This document shows positions 24,601 through 34,330 of a DNA stretch of 37,113 bases, in pieces. The notes under the pieces were generated by a model. It was not told the origin of the DNA. It did not search any database and saw only the letters and a program-made list of their open reading frames with translations. This DNA comes from Gammaproteobacteria bacterium (GTDB lineage Bacteria > Pseudomonadota > Gammaproteobacteria > Steroidobacterales > Steroidobacteraceae): assembly GCA_028870705.1 (NCBI GenBank), contig JAGWPD010000048.1:1-37113 (forward strand), in the 5' to 3' direction. Within the stretch, counting starts at the first letter, position 1. Every line of letters starts with the position of its first letter. The translations under genes and the position numbers were made by a program.

Positions 24601-26207
24601 GCGGACGCGAACCCAACGGCCGCGGGCGGGAGGCTTCGCTGCGGCAGTCTTGATTCCAGCTCCGCGCGCACCTCCACTTCGTCCGCGATGGTCCATCCGT
24701 GCGCTGCCATGGGTCGCAACGAGCACATGATCCACAACAGCGATCGCAACCGCGATGGCAGATGCAACGCGCGCGGCTGCAATTGCAGCAGTGCCTCATC
24801 GAAGGCCCGCTCGATATGCAGTACGGTTGCGGCCACCAGCGGATCGATTGGCAGTATCTTGCTCGGTTGCTCCCAGCTGACCGGCGTGCCCGCGATCGAA
24901 CGGTGCTCATGGACCGTGTAGGCCTTCAGCGCGGGATCTGCCGCCATGGCCGCTCCCGAGAACGGAATGACGTATGGGTAGATGCCGATCTCGCAACCCC
25001 GCCGCAGCCAGCAGTAGGCTTCGCGCAACGTAGTTGCGACGTCCTCCAGACTCGCCCTGGGTGAACTGAGGATGAGATCAAGGAACGGCGTGATCCGCAA
25101 CTGCAGTGCGGACATCAGAGTCGGGCGGATGCGGTCGTGGATATGCGCCTTGTTGAATTCGCGCAGCATGTTGCGCGAGAAGCTTTCAATGCCGAAGCCG
25201 AGTACACGGAATCCGACCTGACGCATCGCCGCCAGGCGCTCGTGCGACATGGCGTCGACGCGATTGGTGCTGATGAATTGCAGGTCGGGCGGCACGGAGC
25301 CGTCCAGTTTGGCCGTGCCGAGGGCTTCGCACAGCGGCAGGATGCGCCGATCCTTGGTGAACACGAAGATATCGTCCTGGAAGATGATCGTGCGCACCCG
25401 CGGGTGGGCGCCGACGATGCGCTGGATCATTTGCACGCATTCCCCGGCATCGAGGCGCGCGATGCCTGCGACACTGCCCTGCGCCTCATGCAGAAAGTTC
25501 GTGGACGAACAGAAGCTGCAACCCATCGGACAGTAATTGAGCGTGATCAGACGCACCGAGCGGATCTCGGCGAGCCTGGCCTCACGAGCGGCCTTGGTAG
25601 GCAGTGCGCCGACGCGGTAGGCCTCTTCGAGCCGATGCCAGTAGCGCCCGAAGGGCATCTTTTCATAGGGGATGCTGAAGATGGCGTCGCGCAGCTCGCC
25701 ATGGTCGAGCGCCCGCTGCGCAAGTCGCAGGCACTGTCCGTCCCGGGTGCGCTCCGCGGTGCCCGCGATGCCGTTTAGTGACGTCCCGGCACGCAGCCGC
25801 TTCGCCAGCTCCAACAGCGGGCGTTCGCCTTCGCCAAGCGCGACCCGGTCGAATGGTCCGAGATGGAACATGAGTTCGGGCTGGAATGTCGCCTCCATGC
25901 CACCAGCGATCATCAGCGCCCGCGGCGCCAGGCGCCGCGCCAGGTGCGCAAGCTCGAGATCGAAACGCAGCGTCATGCCGGTGGTCGACACCCCGATGCA
26001 ATCCCAGTCCGATTTCAGCAGCTCGCGCTCGAGTGCGCGGGCAACCGGTCCGTCGCAGCAATTTGGATCGAATACCCTGGCATCTACTCCGGCGCCCTCG
26101 AGCACGCCGGCCAGGCGCCACACGCCCAGCGGAGGTGCGAGAAAAGTGTATTCGCCGCAATGCGGATCGTAGGGGCCGATCAGCAGCATGCGCGGCGGTC
26201 GCATCAT
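24597..26207 (-). CDS. B12-binding-type radical SAM protein
   Basis: 536 aa. The N-terminal region (1-140) has the cobalamin-binding Rossmann layout found in this superfamily (MLLIGPYDPHC, then APPLGVWRLAGVLEGAG and IGVSTTG). The radical SAM core carries CPMGCSFC (226-233, the Cx3Cx2C cluster ligands) and later strands FISTNRVDAMS and VLGFGIESFSRNMLREFN. Such enzymes methylate unactivated carbons, rearrange or couple substrates. It is the first gene of the glycan operon, so it probably builds or modifies a precursor or lipid. ATG 26207 is used because it starts the conserved domain, but no good ribosome-binding site precedes it; ATG 26300 in the same frame would add 31 residues. Confidence 0.82.
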   Translation of the reverse strand: MMRPPRMLLIGPYDPHCGEYTFLAPPLGVWRLAGVLEGAGVDARVFDPNCCDGPVARALERELLKSDWDCIGVSTTGMTLRFDLELAHLARRLAPRALMIAGGMEATFQPELMFHLGPFDRVALGEGERPLLELAKRLRAGTSLNGIAGTAERTRDGQCLRLAQRALDHGELRDAIFSIPYEKMPFGRYWHRLEEAYRVGALPTKAAREARLAEIRSVRLITLNYCPMGCSFCSSTNFLHEAQGSVAGIARLDAGECVQMIQRIVGAHPRVRTIIFQDDIFVFTKDRRILPLCEALGTAKLDGSVPPDLQFISTNRVDAMSHERLAAMRQVGFRVLGFGIESFSRNMLREFNKAHIHDRIRPTLMSALQLRITPFLDLILSSPRASLEDVATTLREAYCWLRRGCEIGIYPYVIPFSGAAMAADPALKAYTVHEHRSIAGTPVSWEQPSKILPIDPLVAATVLHIERAFDEALLQLQPRALHLPSRLRSLLWIMCSLRPMAAHGWTIADEVEVRAELESRLPQRSLPPAAVGFASA

Positions 26208-26340
26208 GGCAATGCCAGTTGCGCGAGCGGCCGGGTATTGCAGGGCGCCGTCTTGAACATCTTCCGCGGACGCCGCACTGGGTCGCCTCCCTGCAAGCAT
26301 GGAGACCGCTTGGGGTATCGCGTCTGCCACGATGACGACA

Positions 26341-26368
26341 ACTGTAGTGCGGCGGTGGCACCGTTCAA
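26341..26368 (-). promoter_or_regulatory. candidate promoter of the glycan operon
   Basis: Read on the minus strand, TTGAAC (26368-26363) and TACAGT (26346-26341) are separated by 16 bases. Transcription would start near 26334, leaving a leader of about 125 bases before ATG 26207 or about 35 before ATG 26300. The match is moderate. Confidence 0.3.
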
Positions 26369-26415
26369 TCGGGACTACTCCGTGATCGCCGCACGGCCAA
26401 TCGCCCAAGTTAGTG

Positions 26416-26430
26416 TCAGGAAAATCCTGA
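26416..26430. promoter_or_regulatory. 15-nt perfect inverted repeat between the PilZ and radical SAM genes
   Basis: TCAGGA-AAA-TCCTGA, 6-bp arms and a 3-nt spacer, 36 bases past the PilZ stop and about 50 bases upstream of the candidate operon promoter. No run of T follows in either direction, so an operator is more likely than a terminator. Confidence 0.35.
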
Positions 26431-26465
26431 TTGTGCCCGGCGACTCGGAACAGCGGCCCGCCCGG

Positions 26466-26768
26466 TCAAGGAATGCCGAAAATCATCGTGCCAGCGGCCA
26501 ACGGACGCGCGAACTTCAGCCCAACTGCACACTCGTCAGCCGATAGTCGCTCGCAATAGACGACGGTGGCCTCAGTGCGCAGGTCACCGAGCGACGAAGT
26601 AAGTACCAGCTGCTCGTGTGGGTGCCAGGTCCTGTGGCAGTGAATGCGGGCGCCGCGATTGCTGATATTGTGGATCCAGACGTCCTCGACGACTAGCGGA
26701 GTGCCGGCGCTGTGGACGGTTGCGGCGACGGTCATGGCGCCACGGTGTTCGCTGCGTCCGATCTGCAT
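26466..26768 (-). CDS. single-domain PilZ protein (c-di-GMP receptor)
   Basis: 100 aa. The two PilZ ligand motifs are present: RxxxR at RSEHR (5-9) and [DN]xSxxG at NISNRG (34-39), followed by the six-stranded barrel pattern (ARIHCHR, LVLTSSL, ATVVYCERL, CAVGLKFARPL). It should bind c-di-GMP and report it to a partner, as Alg44 and BcsA do through fused PilZ domains. Here it is free-standing, 259 bases upstream of the glycan operon start and 55 bases after the diguanylate cyclase. An in-frame stop lies three codons upstream of ATG 26768, so the start is well bounded. Confidence 0.85.
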   Translation of the reverse strand: MQIGRSEHRGAMTVAATVHSAGTPLVVEDVWIHNISNRGARIHCHRTWHPHEQLVLTSSLGDLRTEATVVYCERLSADECAVGLKFARPLAAGTMIFGIP

Positions 26769-26823
26769 GCGGGTAGCCTACAGCCGCTGCCGTCGACGGC
26801 AATCAGGTGTGTGCCCGAGTTGG

Positions 26824-27609
26824 TCATCGGGAATCCTCCGCGCGTGAGGCACATGCCAATCGCTTTAGCTGCTGAGGTTCAGGCGGCGATTGCGCGGCAG
26901 ACAGCCGCCCGGCATGGAGCGCATTCGCGAGCTTGTCGCCATACATCGCCACGTCCGCCTGCTCGAGCAGATCGGCCAGCGACAGTGGCCGCCGCGGATC
27001 AAATCGGGCCATGCCTGCGCTGAGCGACAGATGGGGCGGGCCGTTGTTGGCGTTGCAGGATGCGATTGACTCGTGAAGGCGGGTCGTGATTGCTTCGCCG
27101 GCCTTGGGGTCGGAGCATGCCGCCAGCACGGCGAATTCATCCCCGCCGAGGCGGCACAGAATATCGCGCTTGCGAAACACGCGCCGCAGCACCTTTGCCG
27201 TCCTGAGCAGCAGCACATCACCGGCAGCGTGCCCGGCGGAGTCATTGTCAACCTTCAGGTTGTCGACGTCGAAATAGAACACCAGCGCGCCATGCTGGTC
27301 GCGGCGCAGCGCCTCCAGCAATCGGCAGCCTTCACGCATGAAGCCCCGGCGATTGCACAGACCGGTCAATTCGTCGATCAGGGCCATGGACCGCAGTTTC
27401 AGGAATACCGACTCGAGCACCTTGAGCTGCCGCTGGAATTGCTCATCCGAGCGACGCACCGGGCGTGCCAACAGGCGCGCCAACGCTCGCCGGGTATTGG
27501 CCCCGTTGCCGTCCAGGGCCGCGCTGCTGAGCTCTAATGCCCATTCATTGGTTGTGGAAATCGAAGCTGCGGACTGCGATGTCGAGCGGAGGTGCGCGTT
27601 CGTGTCCAT
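26824..27609 (-). CDS. GGDEF diguanylate cyclase
   Basis: 261 aa, soluble. An N-terminal helical region (about 1-72) ends in a coiled-coil-like stalk (QFQRQLKVLESVFLKLRSM), then a GGDEF domain (75-235). The signature GGDEF (155-159) is intact, and RKRD (146-149) is an RxxD inhibition site exactly five residues before it, so the enzyme should make c-di-GMP and be inhibited by it. No sensor domain is recognisable at the N-terminus. ATG 27609 has AGGAG about 11 bases upstream; the frame is open further upstream (ATG 27648 and 27702), but that DNA holds a hairpin. It lies just upstream of the PilZ gene, and the two are probably one transcript. Confidence 0.88.
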   Translation of the reverse strand: MDTNAHLRSTSQSAASISTTNEWALELSSAALDGNGANTRRALARLLARPVRRSDEQFQRQLKVLESVFLKLRSMALIDELTGLCNRRGFMREGCRLLEALRRDQHGALVFYFDVDNLKVDNDSAGHAAGDVLLLRTAKVLRRVFRKRDILCRLGGDEFAVLAACSDPKAGEAITTRLHESIASCNANNGPPHLSLSAGMARFDPRRPLSLADLLEQADVAMYGDKLANALHAGRLSAAQSPPEPQQLKRLACASRAEDSR

Positions 27610-27630
27610 AGGATCCGTTACTCCTGGATC

Positions 27631-27647
27631 TGCCCGAATGTCGGGCA
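27631..27647 (-). promoter_or_regulatory. perfect hairpin just upstream of the diguanylate cyclase ribosome-binding site
   Basis: TGCCCGA-ATG-TCGGGCA (plus-strand reading): 7-bp arms with a 3-nt loop, ending five bases before the Shine-Dalgarno AGGAG of the cyclase gene. It could be a leader hairpin that affects translation or a dimeric repressor site. Together with 27648-27857 it fills the 248-nt gap to the efflux operon, in which I see no clear intrinsic terminator (only a weak GCCGG-N5-CCGGC stem at 27809-27823). Confidence 0.45.
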
Positions 27648-27857
27648 TTTGCGGTGGCAGGCGGAAGCTTAGCAACATCAGCCGCGCACCCAACGCGGGC
27701 ATACCTGAAGCGTTACTCCGGGTGAATGGCTATACGGCCGTGCGGAAATCCCCGAGTGCGTCAGTCACGCCTGCGATTCCCGCCTGATGCCGCTGACGGG
27801 CCATCAAGGCCGGGAACTCCGGCGCTCTGCGAACGCCTGGCCGGGCAACGGGCTTGT

Positions 27858-30800
27858 TCACGACGACGAGGTGGTGGAACCGAATCCGGCCTGGCCGGCG
27901 GATTCCGCCCGGCGGGCGCGCCAGCGGCAGAAGGAGGCTCGCGCCCGGTCGATGTACAGGTAGACGACCGGTGTCGTGTACAGGGTCAGCACCTGGCTGA
28001 CCAGCAGCCCGCCCACCATCGCGATGCCGAGCGGGCGGCGCATCTCGGTGCCATCGCCAGAAGCGAGCGCCAGCGGCAGCGCGCCGCAGATCGCCGCGCA
28101 GGTGGTCATCATGATCGGGCGGAAGCGCAGCGCGCAGGCCTGCGCGATGGCGGCGCGCGGCTCGAGCCCCTGATTGCGCTGCGCGTCGATGGCGAAATCG
28201 ACCATCATGATCGCGTTCTTCTTCACGATGCCGATCAGCAGCAGGATGCCCAGGAAGGCAATCAGGCTGAATTCGTTGCCGGTCGCCATCAACGCAAGCA
28301 GCGCGCCGACACCCGCCGACGGCAGCGTCGACAGGATAGTCAGCGGGTGGCTGTAGCTCTCGTAGAGGATCCCAAGCACCACGTAGATGGCCGCGAACGC
28401 GGCCAGCAGCAGCAGCGGCTGACTTTTGGTGTTCTGCTGGAACAGCCGCGCGGTGCCGTACGAGCCACCCCGGATCGTCGCCGGCACGTGGATCCGGTTC
28501 ATCGTGCGATCGATCGCCGCGAGCGCGGTGCCGAGCGATTCCCCTTCCGGCAGGTTGAAGGCGATCGACGTGGAGGCCGAGGTGCCGGTGTGGTTCACGC
28601 TGACCGGGGTCGTGCCGGTCGCGAAGTGGCTGAAGGCCGAGAACGGCACGACCGCTTCGCGCGCTACGCTGACCGCCGAGCCGGTCGACGTGTTGCCGCG
28701 GCCCGCGTTGGCGAGCGCATTGGAGGCCGCGTTGCGGGCGGCATCCTGCGCGATCGCGGCGGTGCTCGCTCGCGCCTCACTCGACGCGCTGGGCTTCAGC
28801 CGGGTCGTGCCGGCGACGGCCTGTGTCGCCTGGGTCCCGCTGACCGCACCGCCGGCAGTGCTGACGTAGAGCTGGTCGAGCACGTCCGGGTGTTGCCAGA
28901 ACTCGGGCGCGACCTCCATGACGACATGGTATTGCTGCGGACTGTACGGATTGTAGATCGTGGACACCTGCGCCTGCGCGAAGGCATCGCCGAGCGTGCT
29001 GTCGATCTGCGCGCTGGTCAGCCCGAGCCGTGCGGCGGCGTCGCGATCGACGATCAGGTCGGTCTCGAGGCCGCCGGGCTGCAGGTCGGTGTCGACATCG
29101 GTTACTTCCGGCACGTCCTGCAGTGCCTTGCGCAGCTTCGCGGACCAGTCGCGCAGCTCGGCCAGGTCGTCGCCCAGCAGCGTGTATTGGTACTGGGAAC
29201 TGGCCAAACGCCCGCCGCCGCCGCCGCCGATGTCCTGCACCGCCTGCAGGAAGGCCTGCACGCCGGGCACCTGCGCCATCTGCGGGCGCAGCCGCGCGAT
29301 CACGCGGTCGGCGGAATCCCTGCGGGCGGCGAGGGGCTTGAGCGCAATGCTGACATTGGCGCTGGCGCCGCCGCCCCCGAACGGACCGCCGCCGCCGACC
29401 GAGCCGACGACAGTGGCCACGGCGGGGTCCGCGCGGATGATGTCGACGACCCGGGCGAGCTTGCCCTTCATCAGCTGGAACGAGGAAACCGCATCGCCGC
29501 GGATACGACCGCGCAACTGCCCCGTGTCCTGCTGCGGCAGGAAGCCCTTCGGCACGACGATGTACATGTAGATATTGAGCCCAATCGTTGCGAGCAGGAT
29601 CAGCACCACCAGCCGGCCGTGATCGAGGGCCCAGCCGAGCGACTGCCGGTACCCGCGCGCCAAGGCGGCAAAGCCGCGCTCGAAGGCCTCGGCCCAGCGC
29701 CGCGGCCCGCGCTGCCATCCGCGCGGCAATTCGCTCCGCGGCCGGCGGCCGGCGAGGTGCGCGCACATCATCGGGGTCGTGGTCAGCGAGATCACCAGCG
29801 AGATCAGGATCGCGACCGAGAGCGTGATGGTGAACTCCCGGAACAGCCGGCCGACGATACCGCCGACGAGCTGGAACGGAATGAACACGGCCACCAGCGA
29901 CAGGCTCATCGACACGACCGTGAAGCCCACCTCGCGGGCGCCGAGCAGCGCGGCCTCGCGCCGGGGCATGCCGGCCTCGATGTGGCGGGTGGTGTTCTCC
30001 ATCACCACGATCGCGTCGTCGACCACGAATCCGGTGGCGATGGTCAGCGCCATCAGCGAGAAATTGTTGAGGCTGAAGCCGAGCAGGTACATGGCGCCAA
30101 AAGTGCCGATCAGCGATACCGGCACCACCACCGCCGGGATCAGCGCGGCGCGCGCGCTGCGCAGGAACACGTAGACCACCAGTATCACCATCGCGACGGC
30201 CAGTGCCAGCGTCCGCTCCACCTGCCGGAGCGAGGCGCGGATGGTCACCGAGCGGTCGTTGGTGACCGCCAGGTCGATCTTCGGATCGAGCTCCCGCTGC
30301 AATTGCGGCAGCGCCGCCTTTACCTCGTCGACCACGTCGATGACATTCGCGCCGGGTTGCTGGTAAACCTGCACCTGCACGGCCGGCTTGCCGTTGTAGA
30401 GGCCGTAGTTGCGGATGTTCTCGGTCGCGCCATCGTCGATGTCCGTGATCGTGGCGACATCGCCGAGTCGCACCGTCGCGCCGTTGCGGTTCGCGATGAT
30501 CAGCGAGCGGTACTGCGCGCCGGTCCTGGCATTGTCATTGGTGTAGAGCTGGTAGCGGAGCGCCGCCGACTCGATCGCGCCCTTCGGCGCGTTGGCGTTC
30601 GCGTTCGAGATCGCGGCGCGCACGTCCTGCAGTCCGATGCCGTACTTCGATAGAGCCAGCGGATTGAGCTCGACGCGCACCGCGGGCAGCGCACTGCCGG
30701 CGACGTTGACGTTGCCGACACCCTTGAGTTGCGACAAACGCTGCGACAGCACGGCGTCGGCCGCGTCGAAGATCTGCCCCTGCGTGAGCACGTCGGAAGT

Positions 30801-31232
30801 CATCGCCAGCTGCATCACCGGGAAGTTGGCGCTGTTGAGCTTGCGGTAGCCGGGATTGCGCGTCAGGGTCGAGGGCAGGTCGGCGTGCGCCGCGACGATG
30901 GCCGCCTGCACATCGCGCGCCGCGCCGTCGATGTCGCGATCCAGCCCGAAGGTCAGCTGGATGTTGCTGTTGCCGACGCTGCTGGTGGAGGTCATGTCGT
31001 CGACGTCGGCGATCGCTCCGAGGTGCCGCTCGAGCGGGGTCGCGACGCTGCTCGCCATGACTTCAGGGCTCGCGCCGGGAATCGAGGCCGAGACGAAGAT
31101 GGCCGGCGCCTCGATCTTCGGGAGCGGCGCGACGGGCAGCAGCCTGAAGGCCACGGCGCCGGCCAGCGCCACGCCGGAAGTGAGCAGCGTGGTCGCCACG
31201 GGCCGCGCGATGAATGGCGCCGACAGGTTCAT
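27858..31232 (-). CDS. mdtC: RND multidrug efflux pump subunit, MdtC-like, with an Ala/Ser-rich insertion
   Basis: 1124 aa, inner-membrane RND permease of the MdtB/MdtC class, about 90 residues longer than usual. The start [17 protein letters not shown] is typical, and the proton-relay motif [15 protein letters not shown] is intact. The extra length is largely an Ala/Ser/Gly-rich segment at about residues 790-862 (28860-28645), within the second periplasmic docking/porter region; I recall similar segments in some other proteobacterial MdtC-like pumps. The C-terminus ends in a Ser-rich tail. ATG 31232 overlaps the MdtB-like stop by four bases (ATGA). The two subunits are expected to form a heteromeric pump, as MdtB and MdtC do. 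The symbol is by family resemblance; strict orthology is not shown. Confidence 0.86.
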   Translation of the reverse strand: MNLSAPFIARPVATTLLTSGVALAGAVAFRLLPVAPLPKIEAPAIFVSASIPGASPEVMASSVATPLERHLGAIADVDDMTSTSSVGNSNIQLTFGLDRDIDGAARDVQAAIVAAHADLPSTLTRNPGYRKLNSANFPVMQLAMTSDVLTQGQIFDAADAVLSQRLSQLKGVGNVNVAGSALPAVRVELNPLALSKYGIGLQDVRAAISNANANAPKGAIESAALRYQLYTNDNARTGAQYRSLIIANRNGATVRLGDVATITDIDDGATENIRNYGLYNGKPAVQVQVYQQPGANVIDVVDEVKAALPQLQRELDPKIDLAVTNDRSVTIRASLRQVERTLALAVAMVILVVYVFLRSARAALIPAVVVPVSLIGTFGAMYLLGFSLNNFSLMALTIATGFVVDDAIVVMENTTRHIEAGMPRREAALLGAREVGFTVVSMSLSLVAVFIPFQLVGGIVGRLFREFTITLSVAILISLVISLTTTPMMCAHLAGRRPRSELPRGWQRGPRRWAEAFERGFAALARGYRQSLGWALDHGRLVVLILLATIGLNIYMYIVVPKGFLPQQDTGQLRGRIRGDAVSSFQLMKGKLARVVDIIRADPAVATVVGSVGGGGPFGGGGASANVSIALKPLAARRDSADRVIARLRPQMAQVPGVQAFLQAVQDIGGGGGGRLASSQYQYTLLGDDLAELRDWSAKLRKALQDVPEVTDVDTDLQPGGLETDLIVDRDAAARLGLTSAQIDSTLGDAFAQAQVSTIYNPYSPQQYHVVMEVAPEFWQHPDVLDQLYVSTAGGAVSGTQATQAVAGTTRLKPSASSEARASTAAIAQDAARNAASNALANAGRGNTSTGSAVSVAREAVVPFSAFSHFATGTTPVSVNHTGTSASTSIAFNLPEGESLGTALAAIDRTMNRIHVPATIRGGSYGTARLFQQNTKSQPLLLLAAFAAIYVVLGILYESYSHPLTILSTLPSAGVGALLALMATGNEFSLIAFLGILLLIGIVKKNAIMMVDFAIDAQRNQGLEPRAAIAQACALRFRPIMMTTCAAICGALPLALASGDGTEMRRPLGIAMVGGLLVSQVLTLYTTPVVYLYIDRARASFCRWRARRAESAGQAGFGSTTSSS

Positions 31233-34200
31233 GCGGCCGCGCCGCGCGCGCCGCGGCGACTGCGGATGCGGTTGCCGAGCCGGTCGAAGTACAGGTAGAT
31301 CACCGGGGTCGTGAACAGCGTCAGCACCTGGCTGACGGCGAGGCCGCCGACGATGCTCACGCCGAGCGGATTGCGCAGTTCGGAGCCGGTGCCGGTCCCC
31401 AGCATCAGCGGCACGGCGCCGAACATCGCGGCGACCGTGGTCATCAGGATCGGCCGGAAGCGCAGCAGGCAGGCCTGGAAGATCGCCTCGCGCGGCGACT
31501 TGCCTTCGTTGCGCTCGGCATGGATCGCGAAGTCGATCATCAGGATGGCGTTCTTCTTCACGATCCCGATCAGCAGGATTATGCCGATCAACGCGATGAT
31601 CGTCAGGTCCTCGCCGAACAGCATCAGCGCGAGCAGTGCGCCGATGCCCGCCGAGGGCAGCGTCGAGAGTATCGTGATCGGATGTATGTAGCTCTCGTAC
31701 AGCACGCCGAGCACGATGTACATCACGACCACTGCGGCGAGCAGCAGCCAGAGCTCGTTGCCGAGGTTGTTGCGGAAGGCGAGCGCTGCGCCCTGGAAAT
31801 TCGTGCTGATGCCGGAGGGCAGGCCGAGCTCCTGCTCGGCCTGGCCCACGGCATCGACGCCGGCGCCGAGCGACACGCCTGGCGCGAGGTTGAACGACAC
31901 GGTGCTGGACGGGAACTGCGCCTGATGATTGATCAGCAGCGGCCGCGTTTCCTCGCGCACGGAGGCGATCGAGGTGAGCGGCACCTGTCCGCCGCCGGCC
32001 GAAGGCAGATAAATCGAAGCGAGCGACTGGAGCGACGCCTGCAGGGCAGGATCGGCTTCGATGATCACGCGATACTGGTTCGACTGCGTGAAGATGGTCG
32101 AGACGATGCGCTGACCGAAGGCGTCGTAGAGTGCGTTGTCGACGGTCCCGACGCTGATGCCGAAGCGCGCCGCGCTGTCGCGGTCGATGGTCACGGAGGC
32201 GGCCAGGCCATTGTCCGCCTGGTTGCTGGTCACATCGGCGAACTCCGGTCGTTCGCGCAAAGCGGCAACCAGCCGCGGTGTCCACGCCGACAGCAATGCC
32301 GTGTCCGCGGCTTGCAGCGTGAACTGGTACTGCGTGCGGCTGACGGTGGCGTCGAGCGTCAGGTCCTGTACGGGCTGCAGGTACAGTGTGATGCCGGGTA
32401 CGGCTGCGGTTTCGCTCTGGATGCGGCGGACGATTTCCGCGGCCGTGCTGGAGCGATCGCCCCGCGGCTTCAGGTTGATCAGGAATCGCCCGCTGTTGAG
32501 CGTGACGTTGTTGCCGTCGACGCCGATGAACGAGGACAGGCTGGCGACGTCCCGGTCCCCGAGGATCGCCGCGCCCAGCGCCTGCTGGCGATCGGCCATC
32601 GCGGCGTAGGATACGGACTGCGCGGCCTCCGAGACGCCCTGCAGGAGGCCCGTGTCCTGCGTCGGGAAGAAGCCCTTCGGTATCACCAAATAGAGGAGCG
32701 CGGTCAGCGCCAGCGTACCGACTGCGACGCCGAGCGCGAGCGGCTGGTGATCGAGCACCCAGGTCAACCGCCTGCCGTACCACTCGACCAGCCGTGCATA
32801 CCACTGGCCGGTCCCGGCGGCTTGCGTGGGCTGGGCTCCCGCCGGCCGCGGGCGCAGTAGCCGCGCGCACATCATCGGCACCAGCGTGAGCGAGACCACC
32901 GCGGAGATCAGGATGGTCACGGCCAGCGTTGCGGCAAATTCGCGGAACAGCCGTCCGACCACGTCCTGCATGAACAGCAGCGGGATCAGCACCGCGACCA
33001 GCGACACGGTCAGCGAGATGATCGTGAAGCCGATCTGCCTCGAGCCCTTCAGGGCGGCTTCACGCGGCCGCTCGCCCTGTTCGAGGAAGCGTGCGATGTT
33101 CTCGATCATCACGATCGCGTCGTCGACGACGAAGCCGGTGGCGATCGTGAGCGCCATCAGCGACAGGTTGTTGAGGCTGAAGTGCGCCAGGTACATCACC
33201 GCAAAGGTGCCGATCAGTGACAGCGGTACTGACAGTGCCGGGATCAGCGTGGCCGGGACATTGCGCAGGAACAGGAAGATCACCATCACCACGAGCGCCA
33301 CCGCCAGCGCCAGCTCGAACTGCACGTCGCGGATCGAGGCGCGGATCGTGGTGGTGCGGTCGGTCAGCACCTGCAGCTCGACGCCCGCCGGGAGCGCCGC
33401 CTGCAGGCTCGGCAGCAGTTTCTTGATGCTGTCGACCACGTCGACGACATTGGCGCTCGGCTGGCGTTGCACGTTGATGAGCAGCGCCGGCGTGCTGTCC
33501 ATCCAGCCGCCGAGCTTGGTGTTTTCCGCGCCCGCGACCAGCGTCGCGACATCGCTGAGCCGCACCGCGGCGGCGTTGCGGTAGGCAACGACGATCTGGC
33601 CGTATTCCGCCGCGCTCCTGAGCTGGTCGTTCGCATTGATGGTGTAGGCGCGCGTCGGTCCGTCGAAGGTGCCCTTGGGCCCATTCTGGTTCGCCACCGC
33701 AATCGTGGTGCGCAGGTCATCCAGGTTGAGGCCGTAGGCGGCGAGCGAGCGCGGGTTGACCAGCACGCGCACGGCCGGGCGTTGGCCGCCACTGATACTG
33801 ACCACGCCGACGCCGCGCAGCTGGGAAATCTTCTGCGCGATGCGCGTATCGGCCATGTCCTGCACCGCGGTGAGCGGCATGACCTTGGAAGTGAGGCCGA
33901 GCGTCAGCACGGGTGCGTCGGCGGGATTTACCTTGGCGTAGATCGGTGGCGCGGGCAGGTCCTGCGGCACCAGGCTCTGCGCGGCGCTGATCGCCGCCTG
34001 CACTTGTTGCTCGGCGATGTCGATCGGCAGGCTGAGGTCGAACTGCAGCGTGATCACCGAGGCGCCCGCCGAACTGGTCGAGGACATCTGGTCGAGCCCC
34101 GGCATCTGGCCGAGCTGCTTTTCCAGCGGCGCGGTGATCGCGGAAGTCATCACCTCGGGGCTGGCGCCCGGATAGAAGGTCTGCACCTGGATCGTCGGAT

Positions 34201-34324
34201 AGGCGACCTCGGGCAGCGCCGACAGCGGCAGCTGCAGGTAAGCCATGCCGCCCGCCAGCAGGATCGCGATCATCAGCAGCGCGGTCGCCACCGGCCGCAG
34301 GATGAAGATGCGCGAGGGATTCAT
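31229..34324 (-). CDS. mdtB: RND multidrug efflux pump subunit, MdtB-like
   Basis: 1031 aa, the normal size of this class. It begins [18 protein letters not shown], has the proton-relay motif [15 protein letters not shown] near residue 400, two large periplasmic loops and the conserved [17 protein letters not shown] segment in the second half. It is expected to pump amphiphilic compounds from the periplasm or inner-membrane leaflet, driven by proton flow, together with the adaptor upstream and an outer-membrane channel that is not in the window. It starts six nucleotides after the adaptor stop, and its stop overlaps the MdtC-like start. Confidence 0.9.
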   Translation of the reverse strand: MNPSRIFILRPVATALLMIAILLAGGMAYLQLPLSALPEVAYPTIQVQTFYPGASPEVMTSAITAPLEKQLGQMPGLDQMSSTSSAGASVITLQFDLSLPIDIAEQQVQAAISAAQSLVPQDLPAPPIYAKVNPADAPVLTLGLTSKVMPLTAVQDMADTRIAQKISQLRGVGVVSISGGQRPAVRVLVNPRSLAAYGLNLDDLRTTIAVANQNGPKGTFDGPTRAYTINANDQLRSAAEYGQIVVAYRNAAAVRLSDVATLVAGAENTKLGGWMDSTPALLINVQRQPSANVVDVVDSIKKLLPSLQAALPAGVELQVLTDRTTTIRASIRDVQFELALAVALVVMVIFLFLRNVPATLIPALSVPLSLIGTFAVMYLAHFSLNNLSLMALTIATGFVVDDAIVMIENIARFLEQGERPREAALKGSRQIGFTIISLTVSLVAVLIPLLFMQDVVGRLFREFAATLAVTILISAVVSLTLVPMMCARLLRPRPAGAQPTQAAGTGQWYARLVEWYGRRLTWVLDHQPLALGVAVGTLALTALLYLVIPKGFFPTQDTGLLQGVSEAAQSVSYAAMADRQQALGAAILGDRDVASLSSFIGVDGNNVTLNSGRFLINLKPRGDRSSTAAEIVRRIQSETAAVPGITLYLQPVQDLTLDATVSRTQYQFTLQAADTALLSAWTPRLVAALRERPEFADVTSNQADNGLAASVTIDRDSAARFGISVGTVDNALYDAFGQRIVSTIFTQSNQYRVIIEADPALQASLQSLASIYLPSAGGGQVPLTSIASVREETRPLLINHQAQFPSSTVSFNLAPGVSLGAGVDAVGQAEQELGLPSGISTNFQGAALAFRNNLGNELWLLLAAVVVMYIVLGVLYESYIHPITILSTLPSAGIGALLALMLFGEDLTIIALIGIILLIGIVKKNAILMIDFAIHAERNEGKSPREAIFQACLLRFRPILMTTVAAMFGAVPLMLGTGTGSELRNPLGVSIVGGLAVSQVLTLFTTPVIYLYFDRLGNRIRSRRGARGAAA

Positions 34325-34330
34325 CGCGAC

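Noticed and set aside
27726-30653. A 975-codon open frame on the plus strand opposite the MdtC-like gene
   Set aside because: It is the antisense shadow of a GC-rich coding region: the composition is Arg/Gly/His/Asp-rich with no recognisable domain, while the minus strand encodes a complete RND pump.
31214-32860. A 548-codon plus-strand frame opposite the MdtB-like gene
   Set aside because: Same reason: antisense of a well-conserved RND gene, with no fold or motif.
31233-32870. Extension of the MdtC-like frame a further 546 codons upstream, giving a 1670-residue protein
   Set aside because: The extra part is out-of-frame reading of the MdtB-like gene; the true start at 31232 overlaps its stop by four bases.
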